A stretch of DNA of 38,870 nt from Bacteroidales bacterium (GTDB lineage Bacteria > Bacteroidota > Bacteroidia > Bacteroidales > UBA932), in contig JAFYEZ010000038.1 in the NCBI GenBank assembly GCA_017544005.1, positions 1-38,870 of the forward strand. The letters are read 5' to 3'. Both the position numbers and the translations under genes were made by a program. Shown here in pieces: positions 16,901 through 25,441 of the stretch (the stretch's first letter is position 1; each line of letters starts with the position of its first letter). The notes under the pieces were generated by a model. That model was not told the origin of the DNA, searched no databases, and saw nothing but the letters and a program-made list of their open reading frames with translations.

Positions 16901-18365
16901 TGGCGTTGGCCGTGAGGCGGTTGTTCTCCAGCAGACCGCTCGCCTCGATATCCGTGTAGGTATATCCTTTGAATTCCAACGCGCGCACGAAGAGGTTCCG
17001 CAGGTTCACCACCGGACTCTTGGAGAGCTTGGCGTCGAAGTGCGTATCCACCGATACATTGCCCAGGTCCTTCATGCCCAGGTACTTGCCGACATTCAGA
17101 CGCAGCGTGTTGACGCTGCCGCGGACGAACGGTACGCCGTCCGGTTCCACCTTGTAGGTGGCCTCGGCCACCAGGCCGCCGCTCTGGCGCGATCCCATCC
17201 GCACCTTGGCCTCGGCATCCTTCAGCGTGCCGTGCAGCTCGCCGTTGATGTCGATCAGTTCGGCCGGTACCTTGGCCAGCAGGGCGGAGGCGTCGAACTT
17301 GGGATCGATGCCCCGGATGATGGCGGCGATATCGCGCGCGCAGGTATTGGAGTGGTGCAGGGTGGCATCCACGCGGGTGTGGTTCACATCGGGCAGTCCC
17401 TTGACGTGGGCGGAGACCAGCAGGTTGGTCAGGCGCGATTCGGACTGGATGCGCAACCGGTCCGCCTTCAGGTCGCCCAGGCGTCCCTTGACGCTGCCGC
17501 TCAGGTAGCCCTTGGCGTGCAGCTTCTCCAGCGCGGGGACGAAGGCCGCCGCAGAGGCCACATCGAGCTGCGCGTCGGTAAACTCGACATCGAGTTCCAC
17601 CTTCTCCAGGAAATGCGCGAAGTCCGCGAACGAATCGTAGTAGAGCGCAATGTGCGGCGCATCGATATCGCTCCGGCCGTCGCGCAGACGGAAACTGTTC
17701 AGATAGAGCATCTTGTCGGAGACAAGCACACCGGTGGAGAGACTGTAGGGCTGTCCCTGAACCGCCTCCGTGAAGGAGAGATTGCGGAGCTGGCCGTAGA
17801 TCTTCTCTCCGTATTCCAGGTTGTCTGCCGCCAGGGCGAGCTCTTCAATCCGGATCTTCTTTTCAGGGTAGGAGAAGGAGAGGTCGTTGATGGCGAACTT
17901 CTCCAGCCGGATGTCTTTCCAGGGGAGGGAGAAAGGCGCGTCGCTTCCGGCGGTCTCCTGGGGCTCCGACTCCTTCTGCGCGCCGATAAAGGCGTCCAGG
18001 CTGGTGCCGCCCTCGGGCAGGTCCCGCAGTTTGGCCCGGCAGCGCTCCAGGCTGATGCGGCGCACGTCCAGCGTGTCGCTGGTCAGCGAACGGCTGTCCA
18101 GCTCGAGCAGCAGTTTGCCCGCGTAGAGGAGGGTGTCCCCCTCGGGCTCCAGCACGAGCACATCGCTCAGGATCAGCGTGTTGAAGAGAGCGTAGCGGAT
18201 GTCGCCCACCTGCACGCTGCCGCCCAGGTTCTTGGAGACGGCCTTGAGCGCCTTATTTCCGACAAAGGTCTGTACGGCAGGAATTTGGACAAGCACGGCC
18301 GCGGCCACGGGGATGAGTATCACCACCGCGAGCAGGCTCAGTACAATCCGTTTGAATACCTTCAT
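13917..18365 (-). CDS. tamB: TamB-like translocation and assembly protein (DUF490)
   Basis: A 1,482-aa envelope protein of the TamB/AsmA-like group, which spans the periplasm and is implicated in outer-membrane assembly or lipid transport. An N-terminal membrane anchor is visible (RIVLSLLAVVILIPVAAAV, about 6-24), followed by a long repetitive beta-rich body of the bridge-like type and the C-terminal TamB domain (roughly 1,030-1,440), with GTIRLYGPLKALRMDIDLDA, GGTILFNGGIMQTEFNM and GLNYQPG as typical stretches. The last 20 residues are highly charged (KKKEEEV), which is unusual for this domain. The gene is divergent from tsaD, with its own TAnnTTTG element, an arrangement I recognise as common in Bacteroidetes. 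It ends in TAA, overlapping the out-of-frame tail of mtaB on the other strand. Confidence 0.9.
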   Translation of the reverse strand: MKVFKRIVLSLLAVVILIPVAAAVLVQIPAVQTFVGNKALKAVSKNLGGSVQVGDIRYALFNTLILSDVLVLEPEGDTLLYAGKLLLELDSRSLTSDTLDVRRISLERCRAKLRDLPEGGTSLDAFIGAQKESEPQETAGSDAPFSLPWKDIRLEKFAINDLSFSYPEKKIRIEELALAADNLEYGEKIYGQLRNLSFTEAVQGQPYSLSTGVLVSDKMLYLNSFRLRDGRSDIDAPHIALYYDSFADFAHFLEKVELDVEFTDAQLDVASAAAFVPALEKLHAKGYLSGSVKGRLGDLKADRLRIQSESRLTNLLVSAHVKGLPDVNHTRVDATLHHSNTCARDIAAIIRGIDPKFDASALLAKVPAELIDINGELHGTLKDAEAKVRMGSRQSGGLVAEATYKVEPDGVPFVRGSVNTLRLNVGKYLGMKDLGNVSVDTHFDAKLSKSPVVNLRNLFVRALEFKGYTYTDIEASGLLENNRLTANATSVDPNLYFIAAADLDLNENADNTYHLSFDLARADLHALHLDKRERARFSLEADADVVRSREGVFTGEVLLSNVNGFVDKDFHNIGDIRILAENDTDQGYRVSLASKLADATYYGTDHPSHLVEDVMQLLQSELGNLIPISASRESGHEKCRGSLQFRTKDLRPLMAFIAPDLYISEGTAIDIDIDGCDRVEIGLQSDLVAFKENFIRGIDIQADNTHGPLDAAIRTQVLQFGNIFLHEDAISASLQDNTINVALHYDNTHFDGGHGNVNASISFPDRSKEPYILVADCLPSEISLKDAGTWDIAPATLYYREGNIALEGFDISNGEQYISLDGVISDRPTDTLFLAVNQFDIEPFDALLQSDMQLKGVFTGEAQASALLAKELSVLASFAARDLSADGIALGDADLECKWNPEEARFDILVDNFIGDEEPLIVDGWFRPSDKRLSLDLSFVDFNVGWLDPLLVTILEDMGGSISGDIHVEGPLDSLEISSEKVRFNDTRCRVSFTNVPYVCNGEFEVTTDGIEFTDVDVTDEYGNTGIARGGVRFNGFKSLEFDILFTVDEVLGINTTQAHAENGFYGKAFGTGTIRLYGPLKALRMDIDLDATSGTVHIPISGGVVTQSDLLTFISRTERPHIDAYDSLLVAGSTQKEKERAKPQGLALNIKIAADPSSEICIDINEATGDIIRSHGNGQVEMNIANKSFDIKGLYVIEDGSYTMSLMGITAKDFTVEQGGTILFNGGIMQTEFNMNALYKTKASIETLIGDNTSVSTRRTVNCTIGVTGAVSNPQLTFKIDIPDLDPTTQGLVENALSTDEKNLKQTLALLVSGSFVPDEQSGIVNNNTILYSNASEIVSSQINNIFHQLDIPLDLGLNYQPGAAQGTNDIFDVAISTQLFNNRVTINGNIGNQQYMSSSSSEVVGNVDVEIKLNKSGRLRMNLFSHAADRYSNYLDQTQRNGAGIVYQEEFDTFSGLFKKMFARKKKEEEVTEEEPVATR

Positions 18366-18391
18366 CTATGCGTACAGTATCCTTAATCTGC

Positions 18392-18399
18392 CAAAAGTA
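18392..18399 (-). promoter_or_regulatory. -7 promoter element (tamB)
   Basis: TACTTTTG on the minus strand matches TAnnTTTG, 26 bp upstream of the tamB ATG. No exact -33 TTTG at 19-21 bp was found. Confidence 0.6.
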
Positions 18400-18411
18400 G
18401 GAATTTTTTTC

Positions 18412-18419
18412 GTATTTTC
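18412..18419 (+). promoter_or_regulatory. Weak -7 element (tsaD)
   Basis: TATTTTCG differs from TAnnTTTG by one base and is placed 26 bp upstream of the tsaD ATG, back to back with the tamB promoter. It is the best candidate seen for tsaD, but weak. Confidence 0.35.
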
Positions 18420-18445
18420 GCGCAACAAATGCCCTGTAGTTACGT

Positions 18446-19477
18446 ATGAACCTGACCATTCTTGGAATTGAATCCTCCTGCGACGACACTTCCGCTGCCG
18501 TCATCCGCGACGAATACCTGCTCTCAAACGTGATGGCTTCGCAGGAAGTGCACCGCCGTTACGGGGGTGTGGTACCGGAACTGGCCTCGCGTGCGCACCA
18601 GCAGAATATCCTGCCGGTTGTATCGCAAGCGCTTGACCAGGCAGGGGTTACGATGGATGAAGTGGATGCGCTGGCCTTCACGCGCGGCCCGGGTCTGCTG
18701 GGTTCATTGCTTGTGGGAACCTCCTTCACCAAAGGACTCGCGGTGGCCTCCGGCAAGCCGCTCATCGAGGTCAACCACCTGCAGGGGCATATCCTGTCGC
18801 ACTTTGTGAAGGTCCCCGGCGCGGAAAACCGCCAGCCGAAGTTTCCCTTCCTCTGCCTGCTCGTCTCGGGCGGCCATACGCAGATTGTCCGGGTGGACAA
18901 CCACCTCGACTTCGAGATTCTGGGCCGCACAATCGACGATGCCGTGGGCGAGGCCTTTGACAAGTGCGCCAAGCTGATGGATCTGGGCTATCCGGGCGGC
19001 CCCGTGGTTGACCGACTGGCCAAGGAGGGCGACCCCAAGCGCTTCCGCTTTGCCAAACCCAACATCCCCGGGCTCGACTACAGTTTCAGCGGCATCAAGA
19101 CCTCGCTGCTCTACTTCCTGCGCGACCAGCTCAAGGAGGATCCGGATTTTCTCAAGAACAACATGGCCGACCTCTGCGCCTCCTTCCAGAAGGACCTGAT
19201 CGATATCCTGCTCAAGAAGCTGATTCTGGCCGTCAAGGAGACCGGAATCCGCGAGGTAGCCCTCTCGGGCGGCGTTTCCGCCAACTCGGGCCTGCGCGGC
19301 CGGATTGAGGAGGAGGGACGCAAGCGGGGCTGGAACACCTACCTGCCGGCGCTGCGTTTTACCACCGACAATGCGGCGATGATTGCCATCACCGGTTACT
19401 ACCGCTACCAGCGGGGCCTCTTCGCGCCGTTGGATATCGCCCCGATTTCCCGCAGCGCAGAATACGGCGACCGATGA
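18446..19477 (+). CDS. tsaD: tRNA N6-threonylcarbamoyltransferase TsaD
   Basis: Transfers the threonylcarbamoyl group to A37 of ANN-decoding tRNAs with TsaB and TsaE, giving the universal t6A modification. The 343-aa length is normal. Features: GIESSCDDTSAAV at the N-terminus (ASKHA phosphate loop), ELASRAHQQNI, the metal site NHLQGH with His111 and His115, LVSGGHTQ, GEAFDKCAKLMDLGYPGGP, DYSFSGIKTSLLY, and ALSGGVSANSGLR plus TDNAAMIA near the C-terminus. It is intact. Its product is the substrate that MtaB acts on. The stop overlaps the downstream oxidoreductase start (ATGA), so both are likely translated from one message. Confidence 0.97.
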   Translation: MNLTILGIESSCDDTSAAVIRDEYLLSNVMASQEVHRRYGGVVPELASRAHQQNILPVVSQALDQAGVTMDEVDALAFTRGPGLLGSLLVGTSFTKGLAVASGKPLIEVNHLQGHILSHFVKVPGAENRQPKFPFLCLLVSGGHTQIVRVDNHLDFEILGRTIDDAVGEAFDKCAKLMDLGYPGGPVVDRLAKEGDPKRFRFAKPNIPGLDYSFSGIKTSLLYFLRDQLKEDPDFLKNNMADLCASFQKDLIDILLKKLILAVKETGIREVALSGGVSANSGLRGRIEEEGRKRGWNTYLPALRFTTDNAAMIAITGYYRYQRGLFAPLDIAPISRSAEYGDR

Positions 19478-21030
19478 AAGAGTTTGAAATCGCTTTTCCC
19501 CTGCGGCACACGCCCTCGGAGGCCGAACTGAAGGCAGCCGCGGCGCGCGCCCTGGGCGTCCGGACAGAACGCGTGGCTCAGGCCCGCGTGTTGCGCCGTT
19601 CGCTCGACGCCCGCGGCGAGATTTTATACAGGTATCGCGTGGCCGCTGCGGCTGTGGGCGAAGAACCGCTTGAAGAATATCATCTCCCTGATTATAAGAA
19701 TGTTTCAACGGCTGAACCCGTGATTATTGTGGGCAGCGGTCCCGCCGGCATGTTCGCCGCACTGCGACTGCTGATGGAGGGACGCAAGCCCGTCATTCTC
19801 GAGCGAGGGCAGGATGTACACGCACGCAAGGGCGATATTGCCACCCTCTCCACGGCAGGCCGCGTCAACCCCGATTCCAACTACTGCTTTGGCGAGGGCG
19901 GCGCCGGCACCTTCTCGGACGGCAAGCTCTTTACGCGCTCCAACAAGAGGGGCGACATCCGCGAAGTGCTTCACCAGCTGGTGGCCTTCGGGGCTGATCC
20001 CTCGATCCTGGTGGATGCCCATCCGCATATCGGCAGCGACCGGCTGCCGCTGATTGTGGAGCGGATCCGGCAGTGTATCGTGGAGCATGGCGGGGAGTAT
20101 CACTTTGGAGAGCGGGTCGTGGATTTGCATCCGGTGATGGGGGCTGGCAAGCGCGCCTGGAAGGTCATCTGTGCCGATGGCCTTTGCCTGGAAGCTCCGG
20201 CTGTGATCCTGGCTACAGGTCACTCCAGCCGGGATTTGTACCGACTCTTTGCGGAAAAGGGCTGGGCGCTGGAAGCCAAGGGATTCGCCCTGGGCGTCCG
20301 CGCCGAGCATCCGCAGTCGCTCATCAACCGCATCCGCTACCATGGCAAGTACCAGCCGGACATGCCCGCCGCTGAATATGCGCTGGTGACCCAGGCGCAG
20401 GGCAGGGGCGTCTTCTCCTTCTGCATGTGTCCGGGCGGCATTCTGGTACCTTCCTGCTCGGCCGCCGGCGAGGTGGTGCTCAACGGCATGTCCAACTCGC
20501 AGCGCAATTCCCGCTGGGCCAACGCCGGGATCGTCTGCAGTGTGGAGCCGGGCGATGTGCCTGAATATGATAAGTATGGTGTCTTTGCGCTGCTGGAATT
20601 CCAGGAGGCCGTGGAGCGCAGGATGTATGCCTTTTCGGACTCCATCCAGGCCCCGGCCCAGCGCATGATGGACTTCTGCCGCAAGGCCCTTTCCGCCTCG
20701 CTGCCGGCCACCTCCTACCATCCCGGCGCGGTCTCCGCACCGCTGCATGAACTCTTGCCGGACTTTGTCTATTCGCGTCTGCGTGAGGCTTTTCCGGCCT
20801 TCAACCGCCAGATGAAGGGCTACTATACGAACGATGCGCTGCTGCTCGCCTGCGAGTCGCGCACCTCGTCGCCCGTGCGCATTCCCCGCGCGCCGGAGAC
20901 CCTCGAATCGCTCTCCTGCCCGGGGCTCTACCCCTGCGGCGAAGGCGCCGGTTACGCCGGCGGCATCGTCTCCAGCGCCATCGACGGCATCCTCGCCGCC
21001 CAGGCCCTCTGCCACGCCCAGCGTCGGTAG
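19474..21030 (+). CDS. NAD(P)/FAD-dependent oxidoreductase
   Basis: A 518-aa flavoprotein of the uncharacterised FAD-dependent dehydrogenase group. An N-terminal region of about 80 residues (FPLRHTPSEAELKAAAARALGV) precedes the Rossmann FAD site GSGPAG at 87-92. FGEGGAGTFSDGKLFTR, AVILATGHSSRD and a C-terminal FAD-contacting GLYPCGEGAGYAGGIVSSAIDG complete the fold. These proteins are widespread and cytoplasmic; the substrate is unknown. It overlaps tsaD by ATGA. It ends at a TAG that appears genuine, because the codons beyond it enter palindromic non-coding sequence. The frame is intact and the length is normal. Confidence 0.88.
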   Translation: MKEFEIAFPLRHTPSEAELKAAAARALGVRTERVAQARVLRRSLDARGEILYRYRVAAAAVGEEPLEEYHLPDYKNVSTAEPVIIVGSGPAGMFAALRLLMEGRKPVILERGQDVHARKGDIATLSTAGRVNPDSNYCFGEGGAGTFSDGKLFTRSNKRGDIREVLHQLVAFGADPSILVDAHPHIGSDRLPLIVERIRQCIVEHGGEYHFGERVVDLHPVMGAGKRAWKVICADGLCLEAPAVILATGHSSRDLYRLFAEKGWALEAKGFALGVRAEHPQSLINRIRYHGKYQPDMPAAEYALVTQAQGRGVFSFCMCPGGILVPSCSAAGEVVLNGMSNSQRNSRWANAGIVCSVEPGDVPEYDKYGVFALLEFQEAVERRMYAFSDSIQAPAQRMMDFCRKALSASLPATSYHPGAVSAPLHELLPDFVYSRLREAFPAFNRQMKGYYTNDALLLACESRTSSPVRIPRAPETLESLSCPGLYPCGEGAGYAGGIVSSAIDGILAAQALCHAQRR

Positions 21031-21067
21031 CCTGCGTTCTTCCCTTCCAAGTGCTCCAGCGCTCCAG

Positions 21068-21104
21068 TGCTCCCAGCGTCCCAAAAACAGGGACGCTGGG
21101 AGCA
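21068..21104. repeat. Palindrome 1 (15-bp perfect arms, 7-bp loop)
   Basis: TGCTCCCAGCGTCCC, a 7-base loop AAAAACA, then the exact reverse complement. There is no T-tract on either side, so it is not a typical intrinsic terminator. It is related in sequence to the palindrome 14 bp downstream. Confidence 0.85.
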
Positions 21105-21118
21105 AAAACCGCCCAAAA

Positions 21119-21155
21119 TGCTCTCCGCGTCCCTCGAAATGGGACGCTAGGAGCA
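21119..21155. repeat. Palindrome 2 (imperfect copy of palindrome 1)
   Basis: Arms TGCTCTCCGCGTCCC and GGGACGCTAGGAGCA around a 7-base loop TCGAAAT. Arm length, loop length and most bases match palindrome 1, so the two look like tandem copies of one repeat unit. Confidence 0.8.
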
Positions 21156-21249
21156 GTGTCGCAGGAAGAGAAGGATGGAATGGATGCAAGGATGCCTGCA
21201 AAGCGAAGGGGACCGACCTCTCGGCCAGTCCCCCTGTCGTAAAGAGAAA

Positions 21250-21286
21250 GGAGAGCGTAGGTCCTTTCTCGGGTCCGACGCTCTCC
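21250..21286 (-). terminator. Possible intrinsic terminator of the nuclease gene
   Basis: A 9-bp stem (GGAGAGCGT with ACGCTCTCC) with a 19-base loop, 7 bp beyond the nuclease stop codon on the minus strand, followed by a T-rich tail (TTTCTCTTT). Confidence 0.55.
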
Positions 21287-21292
21287 TGCAAT

Positions 21293-22411
21293 TTAGAAGC
21301 TCTGGAAGGCACTCCAGGAGGTATTTGCCTCGGCGGTTGCCTGCAGGGCGGTGGAGAGGTTCGTGAAGAGGTCGAAGCCGGTCCACGTTTCGATCTGGTC
21401 CACGCTCACAGTGTAGTTCGTATAGCTATCCTGGGCGTCGTAGTCCCGATGATCAAACCAGAATCCGATGGCGGAAGCACTCGTTACGGCGCCGGCTCCG
21501 TTGCGTTTCACCTTCAGGATCGCTTTCCAATAATAATTCGGGATCGGCAGACTCGCAGGGTTGGCATTTTTCCCGGCGGCCCCCGTCAGGTAGCTGATAG
21601 ATTCGCTGCCGCCGGCCTTACGATAGGCAGGGCCAGTCACCACATAGACCGTATCCGTCGAATAGGTTACTAGGTCGCGCACGGCAGCCTCCAATGCACC
21701 CCAGATGCTGGCATTGAATTTATCCTGCCGCTGAGGCGTTTGGTTGGTGACGTAGTAGGTCTGGACGTTCATCAGGCTGTCGCTCTTGCGGCTGGCGTTC
21801 GGGCACTGGTGGCCGCGGGAATAAGTGTCGTCACCGTACATCGAGGTATAACTGCCGTCTGAAGTGCGAACTTTGACCTGTCGGTTGACAGGTGACGTAG
21901 GAACATTCGGGTTGTACCGCCAGGTGGACGTCGATGCGGAGCCGCTCTTGTGCGACCCGCACAGCGGATAGGCCACCCAGAGCGACGCATACCAGGTGTA
22001 GCTGTAGTTATACGAATAATTCCGGTTGGCCGCCGTCTGCGCTCCGCTGCCGTAGAACTCTCCCACAAAATCCTCGCTGCCGGTCACGGCCGGAAGTTCC
22101 AGCCAACCGGTCGGCACGTAGGCCGGAGCCGCTGCGGTGGTGAAATAAGATTCCGCGCCGCGCCGCTCCACATACGCGGAGGTCGCCTCGTTATACTCCA
22201 GTACGTAAGCCTGGTAGTAGTACTTCGTCGATGCGGCAAGGCTCTCAATCGTATACTCAAAATCACCGCTGGCCGACGCCCCCTGGCACTGATCGCCCGT
22301 CACCTGGCTGCCCAGGCTCCCGGAAGTGGTTCCGTAATAGAAACCGGTCTCGTAAATGGTCCCTGTCACTCCCGAGAAGCTGCCCTGCAGGGTTGCCCCT
22401 GCAGAGCTCAC
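21293..22411 (-). CDS. DNA/RNA non-specific endonuclease with FN3-like domain, in-frame continuation of the upstream lipoprotein
   Basis: The reading frame encodes an FN3-like domain (GFYYGTTSG... TKYYYQAYVLEY, up to about residue 92) and then a NUC1-type DNA/RNA non-specific endonuclease: YSRGHQCPNASR with catalytic His201, and TNQTPQ with Asn223 as the metal-binding asparagine. Such enzymes degrade nucleic acid outside the cytoplasm, but this frame has no signal peptide; its only early start is a GTG inside the FN3 domain. The frame is open upstream to 22465, where a single TGA separates it from the 987-aa lipoprotein in the same frame. The likely reading is one original ~1,378-aa surface nuclease broken by a stop. 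Without readthrough, this part would be unexported or untranslated. Confidence 0.75.
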   Translation of the reverse strand: MSSAGATLQGSFSGVTGTIYETGFYYGTTSGSLGSQVTGDQCQGASASGDFEYTIESLAASTKYYYQAYVLEYNEATSAYVERRGAESYFTTAAAPAYVPTGWLELPAVTGSEDFVGEFYGSGAQTAANRNYSYNYSYTWYASLWVAYPLCGSHKSGSASTSTWRYNPNVPTSPVNRQVKVRTSDGSYTSMYGDDTYSRGHQCPNASRKSDSLMNVQTYYVTNQTPQRQDKFNASIWGALEAAVRDLVTYSTDTVYVVTGPAYRKAGGSESISYLTGAAGKNANPASLPIPNYYWKAILKVKRNGAGAVTSASAIGFWFDHRDYDAQDSYTNYTVSVDQIETWTGFDLFTNLSTALQATAEANTSWSAFQSF

Positions 22412-22465
22412 TTCGTCAGTCCCTCCGGTAACGACCGAGGCGGTCGCCTGCGGAGTGGGAGAGAT

Positions 22466-25429
22466 TCAATAATCTCCTTGCAGGTCAACTTCGTCAATGA
22501 GCGCTGAAGTATTGGAGGTATTCCAGACAATCTTCAGATAAAGGGTGCTAACCTGTGCGGCTACAGGGAGAGTATAAGAGCGCTCAACATAGGAAGTCGC
22601 ACCTGCCCCGGTTCCTGAGACTTCAGTATAAACGCCTCCGGAACTGGTCGCATAGTACAAGCTTGTGGAATAGGTTCCTTTAATCGATGCAGCTTTCCAC
22701 TGGTAGGTGAGTTCCATGTTCTCGGCACTCGAAACATCAAGAGGACCTATGATAATATAAGCATCGGTACCTGCGGTAGTCTGAGTTAAACCGGAATCAG
22801 TAGAGCCCATGGTGTTTTTGCTTTGCTTAGCATTGGAAATGGTGTATCCAGTAATGCCGGAGTATACAGCAGTTACACCGCTCTTATCTGAGTATGAGTT
22901 GTTCCAAGCTCTGGCATTTCCGGTATTATTACCAAATGTCTCATGGAAGAGCACCTGATTAGTTTTCCCACCTCCGCCTCCAGTCTGGGAGGGAGTGAAG
23001 GTCGTAGTGGAGCCAGTTACCTCATCACCGTCATCATAAACTGCATAAGCGTAATAGGTGTACTCAGAGTCTTTGGTGAGTCCGGTAAGGTCATACGAGA
23101 AACTGGTAGTTGAGGTAGGAGCGGCAGCGCAGGTCACCTTGGAATAAGAACCGGCGGAAGTCAACTTGTAGTAGAAGCCGGCCTCGGTGACGCTTGCATT
23201 TACTGCACCGTTGACAAGTGTCAGTGAACCGTTGAGGGTAGCCGTTGTTCCGGTAGCAGATGCAGTTGCAGTTGCGGCTAAAGTAGAAACTGTAATACCC
23301 GGAACAGGAGCGCCTGCGACAACTGAGATGTCGTCAATGCGGGTATTGTTTCCTTCTGAGTTCGAGAATGTAATGCTCAGTGTTTTCGTCCCGCCGGGAA
23401 CGGTAATTCCATAAACCGGTGCATTAGCTGAACCGATATTGGAACCAATCGTTGCGGAAGGCGTGGTCGAACTGACGGCGATATTGCCGTTATTTGCCTT
23501 GAAGGTCAGCGTGAAGCCTGTCGCATTACCGGTAGGGATGCCGGATACAGTGAAGGAACCTCCGCTTTGGTTAACCAGGAGTTCTGGAGATGTGCCTCCG
23601 GCAAGAGTGGCAGCATAAATCTTAGTATCACTTTTGCCGTTTACGCACACGTATGTAACAGACTTACTGCCATATACTGTAGTAGATCCATTTCCGGTAG
23701 CCGGCACATCGTTTTCCGAGAAACCGCTGAATGCCTCTGCCCAGAGAATATCGCCATTGTTGGCATCGCCAACTACTCCCGCTTGAGTAATAGTCAACAC
23801 AACGGGAGATACACCAGCAGCGGAAACAGTGAGAGTAACTTGCTTTTCGGAGGCCGTAGTATTCTCATTCAGGGTAACAGTAAGCGTCCCTGCGGCAATC
23901 TCTGTATTGAGCACAGCATTTCCGGTATCAGAAGTAACAGATACTACTGGTGCGCCGGAAAGGAAAGTTGACGTGTAGGCAAAATCGACGGATGTGGCCT
24001 CGGCATCAACGCTTTTGCTCGTTACCGGGAACGTAAGGGTAGGAGTGCCTGTAGCAGGGACAAAGTACAAATCCTTAGTGGTTTGCGCGTTAGCATAGCA
24101 GCCAAAGCCACTCGTCCCATTTAAGTATATATAGCTTGTACTCTGCAGATTATAAGATCCGTCAGCCGTTCCCTCTGAGACATCAAAGATACTGCCAGTA
24201 GAATTAAGCGGGAGTGTATTGGATCCGTAAGCCATATAGCTGTTGGAATCAATAGCGAGATTGATCTTCACTCCTCCAGTAACATTGGTAACAGTCCATA
24301 TGATATTGTTATCAGCCACGTAAGGAGACTGTGCAGAATAGTCAGCAGGGTCGAAGTCATTTGTCGTAATTTGAACTCTATCTCGACGCTGGCTAGTACC
24401 ATTAGGATTACTGGAGATAGCATAATAATTGCCTCCGGTCAACGCTAATATAACATAATTGCCGTTGGGAATATCTTCGGTATTGGCAACCCTGTTTGCA
24501 GTAGACATGTTGATGGTGAGAGTATTGCGGGCATTCTGCTTGAAGGTCTTGCTGATGCCGGTAATCTCACGGGTGTAAGTGGCCTTGTCGGTCTTCAACT
24601 CAACAGTCAATGCAGTGAAGGTAACAGGGAGAATGCTTGCCCAAGCATGAGCACTAGAAGCATCCTCAGTGATATTTGTTCCGTTAAGTACGAGTACGTT
24701 GGTACTTCCTTCGCCAGCAGTTCCAGCAGGAATACTAACAGCAAAGGAGCCAGCTACTTTCGCTTCAGAATTAAACGTCAAGGTTATTTTGGTAACCGAT
24801 TCGGCCCCGTCGAAAGCGAGATTGGAAAATGTCAGGTCTGCATGAGCGACAAGACGAGTCCAATTAATCTCAATAGGATCGGTGGGTAGACCACTGAGCG
24901 GCAAAGATGCCGTTTGGCCGACCAAAATATCAGCACTGGGATCAAAGGTATCAGCACCGGGAGTTTGGCTGGAAGGCAACGTAATACTCTGCGATGCAGG
25001 ATTGCCAACTGTTGCATTATTAATAGCATTACCGGGACAGACCGCAAAGAATTGATAGGTTCCACTCGTGGACGGATCGACGAACGCTGATCCTGAAATA
25101 GGTACATTGAAAGTACCTACACTGGCATTCCCGCCGTTGATTGATACGGCGTCGGACATGTAGAATTTGGCTGTTCCAGGTTCGCTTTGGCCCATCCAAC
25201 TACCGTCTTTCTGATAGCCGACACGAATCTTATCTCCAGTACTCCACACAACTTTATTCGTGTTCCACTCTGTTCTTGTATCTGTTTCAAGTCCGGGACG
25301 CTCGGAAGAGAAAGTAAGAACAACGTTATCGTTTTGCCCAATCGGGGAGACGGGTGCTACTTCGGGCACTTTGTTACATGCGGCAAGGGCGATGATCGCA
25401 GCACTTGCAAGAATCAAATACTTTTTCAT
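22466..25429 (-). CDS. Mosaic surface lipoprotein: fimbrillin-like, BACON and FN3 domains
   Basis: A 987-aa lipoprotein. The N-terminal signal ends LALAAC with the lipidated cysteine at 18. Residues about 30-310 resemble the N-terminal part of fimbrillin-family proteins (WSTGDKIRVGY... NARNTLTINMS). A further domain runs about 315-460; a BACON domain 465-552 (ending VVLTITQAG); a jelly-roll-like module 555-706; an FN3-like domain 708-815 (GFYYKLTSAGSYS); a GGGGG linker; and a second jelly-roll-like module 824-987. It stops at TGA, but the frame runs on into a second FN3-like domain and an endonuclease, so this may be the front of a larger protein. The base composition is clearly more AT-rich than its neighbours, as is common in laterally exchanged surface proteins. 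A 47-aa gene lies 12 bp upstream. Confidence 0.85.
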   Translation of the reverse strand: MKKYLILASAAIIALAACNKVPEVAPVSPIGQNDNVVLTFSSERPGLETDTRTEWNTNKVVWSTGDKIRVGYQKDGSWMGQSEPGTAKFYMSDAVSINGGNASVGTFNVPISGSAFVDPSTSGTYQFFAVCPGNAINNATVGNPASQSITLPSSQTPGADTFDPSADILVGQTASLPLSGLPTDPIEINWTRLVAHADLTFSNLAFDGAESVTKITLTFNSEAKVAGSFAVSIPAGTAGEGSTNVLVLNGTNITEDASSAHAWASILPVTFTALTVELKTDKATYTREITGISKTFKQNARNTLTINMSTANRVANTEDIPNGNYVILALTGGNYYAISSNPNGTSQRRDRVQITTNDFDPADYSAQSPYVADNNIIWTVTNVTGGVKINLAIDSNSYMAYGSNTLPLNSTGSIFDVSEGTADGSYNLQSTSYIYLNGTSGFGCYANAQTTKDLYFVPATGTPTLTFPVTSKSVDAEATSVDFAYTSTFLSGAPVVSVTSDTGNAVLNTEIAAGTLTVTLNENTTASEKQVTLTVSAAGVSPVVLTITQAGVVGDANNGDILWAEAFSGFSENDVPATGNGSTTVYGSKSVTYVCVNGKSDTKIYAATLAGGTSPELLVNQSGGSFTVSGIPTGNATGFTLTFKANNGNIAVSSTTPSATIGSNIGSANAPVYGITVPGGTKTLSITFSNSEGNNTRIDDISVVAGAPVPGITVSTLAATATASATGTTATLNGSLTLVNGAVNASVTEAGFYYKLTSAGSYSKVTCAAAPTSTTSFSYDLTGLTKDSEYTYYAYAVYDDGDEVTGSTTTFTPSQTGGGGGKTNQVLFHETFGNNTGNARAWNNSYSDKSGVTAVYSGITGYTISNAKQSKNTMGSTDSGLTQTTAGTDAYIIIGPLDVSSAENMELTYQWKAASIKGTYSTSLYYATSSGGVYTEVSGTGAGATSYVERSYTLPVAAQVSTLYLKIVWNTSNTSALIDEVDLQGDY

Positions 25430-25441
25430 AGCTCTTTCGTA

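Larger units (their letters stand above)
21031..21249. other. Intergenic spacer with palindromes
   Basis: About 220 bp between the convergent oxidoreductase and nuclease genes. It holds two related 37-bp palindromes, described separately, a run of related CTCCAGTGCTC-type partial repeats before them, and a third weaker hairpin (GGGGAC...GTCCCC, 21208-21233). No reading frame here looks coding. Confidence 0.6.

Noticed and set aside
21068-21104. Palindrome 1 as an ordinary intrinsic terminator
   Set aside because: The stem is strong, but neither strand has a T-tract after it; a better terminator for the minus gene lies at 21250-21286.
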